Below, one piece after another: positions 1 to 5,342 of a DNA stretch of 6,830 nucleotides. This stretch comes from Pseudomonadota bacterium (lineage in GTDB: Bacteria; Pseudomonadota; Gammaproteobacteria; Burkholderiales; Burkholderiaceae_E), in the NCBI GenBank assembly GCA_023389175.1, contig JAEWEW010000405.1:1-6830 (forward strand), written 5' to 3'. A program made the translations under genes and the position numbers. The notes beneath the pieces are model-generated. The model was not told where the DNA came from. It worked only from the letters and a program-made list of their open reading frames with translations, and ran no database searches. Position 1 is the stretch's first letter. Each line of letters starts with the position of its first letter.

Positions 1-105
1 GCCGAAGGCAAGGCGCGGGCCGGCAAGGGCGGTGCGGCCACCTCGCGCAAGTCCGGCGAGGGCGGCGGCGCCGCGAGCCGCGTGGCCGCAAGCCGCCAAC
101 GCTGA
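1..105 (+). CDS. C-terminal end of an upstream gene, probably glutamate synthase large subunit (partial)
   Basis: Frame 1 is open from the window edge to a TGA at 103-105, giving 34 codons. Thirty of them end in G or C, a clear coding signal for this genome. The tail is rich in Ala, Gly, Lys and Arg (for example AGKGGAATSRKSGEGGG) and looks disordered, so it carries no diagnostic domain. The gene ends 16 bases before the ATG of gltD on the same strand, and in most proteobacteria the gene directly before gltD is gltB. On that context it is probably the end of GltB, the glutamine amidotransferase/glutamate-forming subunit. The identity is inferred from position only; the sequence shows just that a coding frame ends here. 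Confidence 0.5.
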   Translation, partial: AEGKARAGKGGAATSRKSGEGGGAASRVAASRQR

Positions 106-108
106 TCC

Positions 109-113
109 AAGGG
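109..113 (+). promoter_or_regulatory. Ribosome binding site of gltD
   Basis: AAGGG, 8 bases before the ATG at 122 and just after the stop of the preceding gene. It decides between the start at 122 and the longer open frame beginning at 32, which has no such site and would run through the end of the upstream gene. Confidence 0.65.
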
Positions 114-121
114 TTCATTCG

Positions 122-1606
122 ATGGGAAAGATCACCGGTTTCATGGAGTTCGCGCGCCTCGCGGAGCCGAGCGAGCCAGTCGCCACGCGGGTGCGGCACT
201 ATCGCGAGTTCGTCGCGCGGCTCGACGACAGGCAGGCGGCGCAGCAGGGCGCGCGCTGCATGGACTGCGGCAACCCGTTCTGCCAGTCCGGTTGCCCGGT
301 CAACAACATCATCCCCGACTGGAACGACCTGGTGTACCGCGGCCATTGGCGGCGCGCCATCGACAATCTCCACTCGACCAACAACTTCCCGGAGTTCACC
401 GGCCGCGTCTGCCCCGCCCCGTGCGAGGCTGCCTGCACGCTCAACATCAACAGCGATCCGGTCGGCATCAAGTCGATCGAGCATGCCATCATCGACAAGG
501 CCTGGGAGGAGGGCTGGGTGATACCCCAGCCGCCGGCCGCGCGCACCGGCCGGAAGGTCGCGGTCGTCGGGTCCGGGCCGGCCGGGCTCGCCTGTGCGCA
601 ACAGCTCGCGCGGGCCGGCCATGAGGTCACGGTGTTCGAGAAGAACGACCGCATCGGCGGGCTGCTGCGTTACGGCATCCCGGACTTCAAGATGGAGAAG
701 CACCTGATCGACCGGCGCATCCGCCAGATGGAAGCCGAAGGCGTCAGCTTCCGCACCGGCGTCCTGGTGGGCGGCGGGCTGCCCGAGCACATCGTGAGCA
801 ACGCGCGCGAGACCATCGAGCCCGCCGAGCTGGAGAGGCGCTTCGACGCCGTGGTGCTCGCGGGCGGCGCCGAGCAGCCTCGCGACCTGCCGATTCCGGG
901 TCGCGAGCTGCGCGGCATCCATTTCGCGATGGAGTTCCTGCCGCTGCAGAACCGGGTGGTGGCCGGCGACGCCGTCAAGGACCAGATCCTCGCCAGCGGC
1001 AAGGACGTCGTCGTGATCGGCGGCGGGGACACCGGCTCGGACTGCGTCGGCACGTCCAATCGCCAGGGCGCTGCCTCGGTCACCCAGTTCGAGCTGCTGC
1101 CGCAGCCACCGGCCGAGGAGAACCGCCTGCTGACCTGGCCCTACTGGCCGATCAAGCTGCGCACCTCGAGCTCGCACGAGGAAGGCGTCGCGAGGGACTG
1201 GGCGGTGACCACCAAGCGCTTCAACGGCGACGGCCAGGGCAATGTCGCCTCGCTCACCTGTGCCCGGGTAGAGTGGCGCAAGGACGAAGCCAGCGGGCAG
1301 ATGCGGATGACCGAGGTCGCCGGTTCCGAGTTCGAGGTGCCGGCGCAGCTGGTGCTCTTCGCGATGGGCTTCGTCTCGCCGGTGCAATCGGTGCTGGAGA
1401 GCTTCGGCGTCGCCCGCGATCCCCGCGGCAATGCCCGCGCGGCGACCGAGGGCCGGGACGCCTACCGGACCGATCGTGAGAAGGTCTTCGCAGGCGGCGA
1501 CATGCGCCGCGGGCAGTCGCTGGTGGTGTGGGCGATTCGCGAGGGCCGCCAGGCGGCGCGAGCGGTCGACGAGTACCTGATGGGCGCGAGCACGCTGCCG
1601 CGCTGA
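122..1606 (+). CDS. gltD: Glutamate synthase (NADPH) small subunit
   Basis: Predicted 494-residue beta subunit of glutamate synthase. It takes electrons from NADPH through FAD and 4Fe-4S centres and passes them to the large subunit, which makes glutamate from glutamine and 2-oxoglutarate in the cytoplasm. Residues 47-58 hold the cysteine cluster C47-x2-C50-x3-C54-x3-C58, followed by C97-x3-C101-x3-C105, the N-terminal Fe-S domain of the family. A Rossmann FAD motif is at 146-155 (VAVVGSGPAG) and a second dinucleotide motif at 296-305 (VVVIGGGDTG) for NADPH. The C-terminal VFAGGDMRRGQSLVVWAI (455-472) is the usual final FAD-contacting segment. Length is normal for GltD. The start at 122 is chosen because MGKITGFMEF is the family N terminus and an AAGGG ribosome site (109-113) lies 8 bases upstream; a longer in-frame start at 32 would overlap the preceding gene. 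The 16-base gap implies one operon with that gene. No defect is visible. Confidence 0.97.
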   Translation: MGKITGFMEFARLAEPSEPVATRVRHYREFVARLDDRQAAQQGARCMDCGNPFCQSGCPVNNIIPDWNDLVYRGHWRRAIDNLHSTNNFPEFTGRVCPAPCEAACTLNINSDPVGIKSIEHAIIDKAWEEGWVIPQPPAARTGRKVAVVGSGPAGLACAQQLARAGHEVTVFEKNDRIGGLLRYGIPDFKMEKHLIDRRIRQMEAEGVSFRTGVLVGGGLPEHIVSNARETIEPAELERRFDAVVLAGGAEQPRDLPIPGRELRGIHFAMEFLPLQNRVVAGDAVKDQILASGKDVVVIGGGDTGSDCVGTSNRQGAASVTQFELLPQPPAEENRLLTWPYWPIKLRTSSSHEEGVARDWAVTTKRFNGDGQGNVASLTCARVEWRKDEASGQMRMTEVAGSEFEVPAQLVLFAMGFVSPVQSVLESFGVARDPRGNARAATEGRDAYRTDREKVFAGGDMRRGQSLVVWAIREGRQAARAVDEYLMGASTLPR

Positions 1607-1637
1607 GCAGCCTCCGCGACGGGGCAGGCGGCGATGC

Positions 1638-1658
1638 CGGCTGCGTTGGATGCAGCCG
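1638..1658. terminator. Candidate bidirectional hairpin between convergent genes
   Basis: The arms CGGCTGC (1638-1644) and GCAGCCG (1652-1658) are perfectly complementary around a 7-base loop; a G-U pair inside could extend the stem to 8. It lies in the 59-base gap between the converging ends of gltD (1606) and the flavoprotein gene (1666), where a shared terminator is expected. There is no T-tract on either side, so intrinsic termination would be weak. It may act with Rho or only protect 3' ends. Confidence 0.35.
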
Positions 1659-1665
1659 CAGTCGC

Positions 1666-2946
1666 TCAGTCGTCCGCTTCGCCCGCCGCGTAGAGCGCCT
1701 CGCGGCCGATGCGCTCGAGGCAGAGCTCCGCGGTCCAGGGCAGCATCAGGCTGCCGCAGCGGGAGTCGCGGTAGAGCCGCTCGAGCGGCAGCCCCTTCAG
1801 CATCGACTGGCCGCCGCAGGCCCGGATGGCGAGCCGCGCGATCTCGTTGGCGTTCTCCATCACGGTGTACTGCGTCGCGTAGGCACGCAGCCGGGCCTCG
1901 CGCGGCGGATCCACGCGCGCCTCGCCGAAGGTGCGAAGGAAGAGCGCCCGGGTCTGCTCGAGCAGGATGTGCATCTGCGCCGTGGTGATCTGCTTGGTGT
2001 GGTGCATTCGGCGGCGCAGCGGCGGGTCCATGCCCTCGACCTCGCCGCGCAGGTAGCGCACGGTGAACTCGTAGGCCGCCATGGCGATGCCCATGTAGGT
2101 GGGACAGAGCGTCGCGAACATGTGGGGCCACCGGTTGGCCGCCTGGTAGTAGATGCCGCGCGGCATCATCTGCGCGCTGTCGGGCAGGAACACGTTGGTG
2201 AGCAGCAGGGTGCGCGAGACGGTGCCGCGCATGCCGAGCGGGTCCCAGTCGCCGACGATGGAGAAGCCCGGTGCATCCTTCGGCACGGCGAGGTACAGGG
2301 TGTCGCGCAGCGAAGGCGCTTCGCTGCCAGGGCGCACCTCGGTGCAGAGCACGCCGTAGTAGTCGGCGGCACCGGAGAGCGACGCGAAGATCTTGCGGCC
2401 GTTGATGACCCAGCCGCCGTCCACCTTGGTCGCGGTCGTGCCGTAGGGCGCGCGGCCGGCCGCGGCGGCGGACGGCTCGGAGAACGGCTGCGCGTAGACC
2501 GCGCCTTCCTCCACCATGCGCCGGAAGTGCAGCGCGCGATGCCGCTGGTGCTCGGCGCGTTGCTCCGCGGTCATGTCGAGCGCGTCCGCGAGCGGGCCCG
2601 GCCACAATCCCGAGCAGGCGTGCATGTTGAAGGTGAGGGCGGTTGCCCCGCAGTAGCGGCCGAGGGTGGCGGAGACGAGCGCATAGGTGAAGAGGTCCGC
2701 TCCCAGGCCGCCATGCTCCCGCGGCACGCAGAGCGTGAGCAGGCCGGCTTCCCGCATGTCGTCGAAGTTCTCGAAAGGGAATCCCGCCTCTCGGTCGTAG
2801 CGCTCGGCGCGCTCCCCGAAGCGCCGTCCAAGGGCCGCGGCCAGGTCGATCAGGCGGCGCTGGGCCGCATCGAGCGGCAGCCCGCAGCCGGCGATCGAGA
2901 ACGGATCGTCGGCCGCGGCGTCCTGGATCCCCGCTGTCGTGGCCAT
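1666..2946 (-). CDS. Acyl-CoA dehydrogenase-family flavoprotein lacking the usual catalytic Glu
   Basis: Predicted 426-residue cytoplasmic flavoprotein of the acyl-CoA dehydrogenase (ACAD) fold. The helical N-terminal domain covers about residues 25-150 (CVPREHGGLGADLFTYAL at 73-90). The middle beta domain has FSEPS at 155-159, GWVINGRKIFAS at 178-189 and WDPLGMRGTVSR at 234-245. The C-terminal helical domain ends with ACGGQSMLKGLPLERLYRD (376-394). Length is slightly above the usual 380-400. Two deviations stand out. Where MCAD-type enzymes have the catalytic Glu in a YEGT motif, this protein reads L402-P403-W404-T405. The usual RxxFG segment after the central helix is replaced by RGEVEGMDPP (300-309). 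It could therefore be a variant dehydrogenase with a relocated base or an ACAD-fold monooxygenase/oxidase; the nearby flavin reductase suits the second option. It is the second gene of a two-gene operon, 4 bases after the NicX-like gene. The start at 2946 is preferred over one at 3000 because it follows an AAGGAG site and does not overlap the upstream gene. Confidence 0.9.
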   Translation of the reverse strand: MATTAGIQDAAADDPFSIAGCGLPLDAAQRRLIDLAAALGRRFGERAERYDREAGFPFENFDDMREAGLLTLCVPREHGGLGADLFTYALVSATLGRYCGATALTFNMHACSGLWPGPLADALDMTAEQRAEHQRHRALHFRRMVEEGAVYAQPFSEPSAAAAGRAPYGTTATKVDGGWVINGRKIFASLSGAADYYGVLCTEVRPGSEAPSLRDTLYLAVPKDAPGFSIVGDWDPLGMRGTVSRTLLLTNVFLPDSAQMMPRGIYYQAANRWPHMFATLCPTYMGIAMAAYEFTVRYLRGEVEGMDPPLRRRMHHTKQITTAQMHILLEQTRALFLRTFGEARVDPPREARLRAYATQYTVMENANEIARLAIRACGGQSMLKGLPLERLYRDSRCGSLMLPWTAELCLERIGREALYAAGEADD

Positions 2947-2950
2947 CCGG

Positions 2951-4003
2951 TCACTCCTTGAAGGCGTCCAGGTTAAGGACACCTTCCTCGACCACGACAT
3001 GGTCGTCCAGGGCCACCGTGCAGTTGCAGAGCGGGAGGTCGAAGTGCCCCGCGGTGCGCCGGCCCGCCACCTGGTTCGCGCCGGTGGAGTAGAGGAAGTT
3101 GCCGGCGAAGGTCCGCAGCTCGGTCCCGTTGAAGTCCCGCTTGTCGTACATGGCCATCGAGTCCCAGCGCGCCGCCGGGTTCATGCCCCAGCCGACGTGG
3201 GAGACCGCATAGGCGTCCCGGTCCTCCCAGGCCGAGAAGTAGCTGCGCATGAGGTTGGCGTCCATGCCGGTGCCCTTGATGTCGACCACGTAGTCGTTCT
3301 GCACGAGCAGTGTCACCTTCGATTCCAGGTAGCGCTTGAAGGTGAGGTTGACGTCGCCCGGCGCGAGCACGAGCACCCCGTTGACACAGCCGCTGGCGGG
3401 CTGGCACATGCAGAAGCCTCCCGGCCACTGCGCGAGCGTGCCGGGCTTGTCGGTATAGCCCCAGCCGCCGGTGATCACCGCGCCGGCGAGCGAGACGACC
3501 AGCTGCGTGCCGGCGTTGGAAGTCACCTGCATGCGCCGCGCGCGCTTGAGCATCCGCATGCCGGTACGCACCGGCGCCTCGAGCGACGGGTCCGGAACCA
3601 GACGCTCCAGTGCCTCCGGATGCTCGTCGGGCACGATCAGCACCCGCGCGCCGCCGCGCAGGATCGCGCCGATCTCCGGCGCGTGCATCAGGCCCTCCAC
3701 GGTGCAGTCGACCACCAGTCCGCTGCCGGCAAGCGCCTGTACCGCCGGCCCCAGCGACTGCAGCGCGACCGATGCGCCGGTGGAGCGGATCGCCACCGGC
3801 GCATCCTGCACCGGCGACACCAGCTGGATGTGGAACGGCCGAGCGCCCAGCCGCAGCAGCGCCAGCTCGGCGAGCTGGACGTTGACCGGCCGGGACTGCG
3901 TCTCCGATACGATGGCGCACACCTCGCCGGGCGCGACCCGGCAGAGCTCGAATACCCGGGTGAAGGCGGTGATCCAGCGGGCTTCGATGCGTTCGTTCAG
4001 CAT
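2951..4003 (-). CDS. NicX-family 2,5-dihydroxypyridine 5,6-dioxygenase-like ring-cleavage enzyme
   Basis: Predicted 350-residue cytoplasmic protein, the length of NicX, the Fe(II) dioxygenase of aerobic nicotinate degradation that opens 2,5-dihydroxypyridine to N-formylmaleamate. Similarity to Pseudomonas putida NicX, recalled from memory rather than searched, is strongest in the C-terminal half. Matching segments are GYTDKPGTLAQWPGGF (182-197), SHVGWGMNPAARW (268-280), GNFLYSTGANQVAG (301-314) and GHFDLPLCNC (319-328). The iron ligands known for NicX (His, then His-x-Asp about 53 residues later) appear as H269, H320 and D322. The N-terminal half is more divergent but keeps an LMHAPE segment (105-110). 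It is the first gene of the minus-strand operon and is divergent from the reductase-MarR fusion. A GGAG lies 10 bases before its ATG. Related uncharacterised proteins share the fold, so the family call is firm but 2,5-dihydroxypyridine as substrate is only the best guess; the usual partners NicC, NicD, NicE and NicF are not in the window. Confidence 0.87.
   Translation of the reverse strand: MLNERIEARWITAFTRVFELCRVAPGEVCAIVSETQSRPVNVQLAELALLRLGARPFHIQLVSPVQDAPVAIRSTGASVALQSLGPAVQALAGSGLVVDCTVEGLMHAPEIGAILRGGARVLIVPDEHPEALERLVPDPSLEAPVRTGMRMLKRARRMQVTSNAGTQLVVSLAGAVITGGWGYTDKPGTLAQWPGGFCMCQPASGCVNGVLVLAPGDVNLTFKRYLESKVTLLVQNDYVVDIKGTGMDANLMRSYFSAWEDRDAYAVSHVGWGMNPAARWDSMAMYDKRDFNGTELRTFAGNFLYSTGANQVAGRRTAGHFDLPLCNCTVALDDHVVVEEGVLNLDAFKE
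2954..2959 (-). promoter_or_regulatory. Strong ribosome binding site inside the end of the upstream gene
   Basis: Read on the minus strand, AAGGAG ends 7 bases before the ATG at 2946. It lies in the last sense codons of the NicX-like gene, whose TGA is at 2953-2951. Termination of the first gene would leave ribosomes directly on this site, so the two genes are probably translationally coupled and made in similar amounts. Confidence 0.75.
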
Positions 4004-4088
4004 CCGGTGGAGGCTCCATGAATGGTGATGGATTTCGCGTCGCGAGGCGCACGTGGGCCGATCGGGGCGCTGCGATCCTGCCGCTTCT

Positions 4089-4117
4089 TTGCAACGGCAT
4101 GCGATTCACTGTAGCAT
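4089..4117 (+). promoter_or_regulatory. Candidate sigma70 promoter for the reductase-MarR/amidase arm
   Basis: TTGCAA (4089-4094) and TAGCAT (4112-4117) each match 4 of 6 bases of the -35 and -10 consensus and are separated by exactly 17 bases. Transcription would begin near 4124. That would put the ATG at 4121 upstream of, or exactly at, the RNA start and favours the ATG at 4184. The call rests on motif matching alone. Confidence 0.45.
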
Positions 4118-4136
4118 TCAATGAATTTTCATGAAT
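4104..4136. promoter_or_regulatory. Candidate operator: two ATTCA and two TGAAT half-sites
   Basis: ATTCA occurs at 4104-4108 and 4116-4120, and TGAAT at 4122-4126 and 4132-4136. The inner pair forms the palindrome ATTCA-A-TGAAT (4116-4126) and the outer pair is a wider inverted repeat. Spacings of 12 and 10 bases between like half-sites are close to one helical turn. A perfect 8-base palindrome TTCATGAA (4128-4135) overlaps the last half-site. MarR proteins typically bind AT-rich palindromes of this kind over or just after their own promoter, and a MarR domain is encoded immediately to the right. Binding would block the rightward promoter and could affect the leftward operon too. That this protein binds here is inference. 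Confidence 0.5.
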
Positions 4137-4183
4137 TTGCGCCGCGGGCGCAGCCTTGCCAGCCGCCGTCTGCCGCCCTGTCC

Positions 4184-5236
4184 ATGAGCGAAGGTACTCC
4201 AGTTACCGGCGATCGCAACCGCCCGGGCGCCGTCCATCCCACCCATCGCGCGATTCCACCGAGCGATCCGGCGCACATGCGGCAGTGCCTGAGCCGCTTC
4301 GCGACCGGTGTCACCGTGATCGCGACCCGGGCCCAGGACGGACGCTACGTCGGACTGACCGCCAGCAGCTTCAACTCGCTGTCGCTGGAGCCGCCGCTGA
4401 TCCTGTGGAGCCTCGCGAGCACGGCGGCCAGCCTGGAGGTCTTCAAGGGGCAGCGCTTCTTCTCGGTGAGCATCCTCTCGGTGGAGCAGGTCGATCTCGC
4501 CCGCCGCTTCGCGGCTCGCGTGCCCGATCGCTTCGAAGGCGTTGCGGTGCACGAGGGTCTCGACGGCATCCCGCTGATCGACGGCGCGGTCGGCTGGTTC
4601 GAATGCGAACGGCGCACGCAGTACCAGCACGGTGACCACTGGCTGTTCATCGGCGAGGCCAAGCGCTGCGCCGCTGCCGACGGCTCGCCGCTGGTGTTCC
4701 GGCACGGCGAGTTCGCGAGCGCCGGGGCGCTCGACGCGCCGGCGGGCGTGCCGCCGCTGGCCTCGCCCGCCGGCGGACGCGAGCCGGAGGGCTTCGAGCC
4801 GGGCGACCAGCCGTTCTACGAGGAGTACCTGCCCTTCCTGCTCGCGCGGGCCGGCCACCATGTGGCCAGCGGCTTCAATCGCCAGCTGCAGCGGCACGGC
4901 CTCGGGCTCCTTTCGTGGCGCGTGCTGGCGGCGCTGTCGAGCCGCGACGACTGGACCATCGGCGAGCTGAGCGCCGCGAGCCTCGCCAAGCAGCCGACCA
5001 TCTCGAAGCTCATCGATCGGCTGGTCCGGCAGGGAATCGTGGCACGGCGGATCGATCCGGCCGATGCGCGCCGCGCGCTGGTGAGCCTCACGCCCAAGGG
5101 CCATGCCGACATCGCCCCGGTGCTGCAGGATGCCGCCGCGTTCAACCTGTCCCTGCTCACCGACTATCCGCCGGAAACGCTGACCAGCCTCAAGCGGCTG
5201 CTGCGCGACATCATCGCACGCCATCCGGCCGCGTGA
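4184..5236 (+). CDS. Flavin reductase-MarR fusion protein (HPAH C1-like)
   Basis: Predicted 350-residue fusion of two domains. Residues 28-184 are a flavin reductase-like FMN-binding domain: DPAHMRQCLSRFATGVTV (28-45), LTASSFNSLSLEPPLILW (58-75) and DHWLFIGEAKR (151-161) with the family's His and Gly at 152 and 157. Such domains reduce flavin with NAD(P)H for a partner monooxygenase. A Pro/Gly-rich linker (about 185-207) leads to a MarR winged-helix domain (208-350), with helix-turn-helix at about 257-284 (including QPTISKLIDRLVRQG) and wing DPADARRALVSLTPKG at 291-306. The same order occurs in the C1 reductase of Acinetobacter baumannii p-hydroxyphenylacetate 3-hydroxylase, where the MarR-like domain binds the aromatic substrate and controls the reductase. 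Here the protein could both supply reduced flavin and sense substrate, or also bind DNA. The start is uncertain. An ATG at 4121 adds 21 residues but overlaps the predicted operator and transcript start; 4277 would cut the conserved DP-x-x-x-R segment. No clear ribosome site precedes any of them. Confidence 0.88.
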   Translation: MSEGTPVTGDRNRPGAVHPTHRAIPPSDPAHMRQCLSRFATGVTVIATRAQDGRYVGLTASSFNSLSLEPPLILWSLASTAASLEVFKGQRFFSVSILSVEQVDLARRFAARVPDRFEGVAVHEGLDGIPLIDGAVGWFECERRTQYQHGDHWLFIGEAKRCAAADGSPLVFRHGEFASAGALDAPAGVPPLASPAGGREPEGFEPGDQPFYEEYLPFLLARAGHHVASGFNRQLQRHGLGLLSWRVLAALSSRDDWTIGELSAASLAKQPTISKLIDRLVRQGIVARRIDPADARRALVSLTPKGHADIAPVLQDAAAFNLSLLTDYPPETLTSLKRLLRDIIARHPAA

Positions 5237-5342
5237 GGCCGGTGCCGGTCGCCTGAAGTCGGTGTGCTAGTCTTGGCCAGGCGGCGCCGCCGGCGCGAGG
5301 TTCCCGGTGCGCCCCGTTCCGCGTCTCTTCATGGAAACCGAG
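5237..5342 (+). other. Gap between fusion gene and amidase gene with a GC palindrome
   Basis: The 106-base gap contains a perfect 12-base palindrome, GGCGGCGCCGCC, at 5280-5291, which could fold into a short hairpin or simply reflect GC-rich composition. No T-tract follows, and no promoter of useful quality was found; a TAGTCT preceded by TGC at 5265-5273 lacks a -35. Same-strand order makes read-through from the fusion gene likely, but an independent start cannot be excluded. Confidence 0.35.

Larger units (their letters stand above)
4004..4183. other. Divergent intergenic control region
   Basis: This stretch separates the start of the minus-strand operon (4003) from the preferred start of the reductase-MarR fusion (4184). 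Bases 4020-4085 are GC-rich without a recognisable motif. Bases 4086-4138 turn AT-rich, unlike the rest of the window, and carry the promoter and half-sites listed separately. No convincing promoter could be assigned for the leftward operon: a TACAGT on the minus strand at 4113-4108 is a possible -10 but has no good -35. No small gene or RNA was recognised. Confidence 0.6.

Noticed and set aside
32..121. N-terminal extension of gltD back to 32
   Set aside because: It overlaps the preceding gene's last codons, which have strong coding bias in frame 1, while the ATG at 122 has a ribosome site and the family-typical first residues.
1528..2961. Long plus-strand open frame opposite the ACAD-fold gene (477 codons)
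   Set aside because: It is a shadow frame caused by high GC. It overlaps the end of gltD, its translation is Arg/Gly/Ala-rich without motifs, and the opposite strand encodes a recognisable ACAD.
2939..4021. Plus-strand open frame opposite the NicX-like gene (360 codons), and a minus-strand frame at 2973-4121
   Set aside because: Both overlap the NicX-like gene, which carries conserved iron ligands and family motifs. Their translations are compositionally biased (His/Val/Arg or Arg/Ala/Gly) and show no family motif.
4118..5224. Minus-strand open frame opposite the reductase-MarR fusion (368 codons)
   Set aside because: A shadow of the fusion gene: no recognisable motif, and it would span the divergent control region's edge without a ribosome site.
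5265..5273. Extended -10-like TGCTAGTCT before the amidase gene
   Set aside because: There is no acceptable -35 at 16-18 bases and the -10 match is poor, so chance is the simplest explanation in a 106-base gap.
5307..5342. GTG at 5307 or ATG at 5331 as the amidase start
   Set aside because: The extra residues (MRPVPRLFMETE) do not look like the family N terminus. The ATG at 5343 has GGAAA close upstream, although a GAGG 6 bases before the GTG means that start is not fully excluded.
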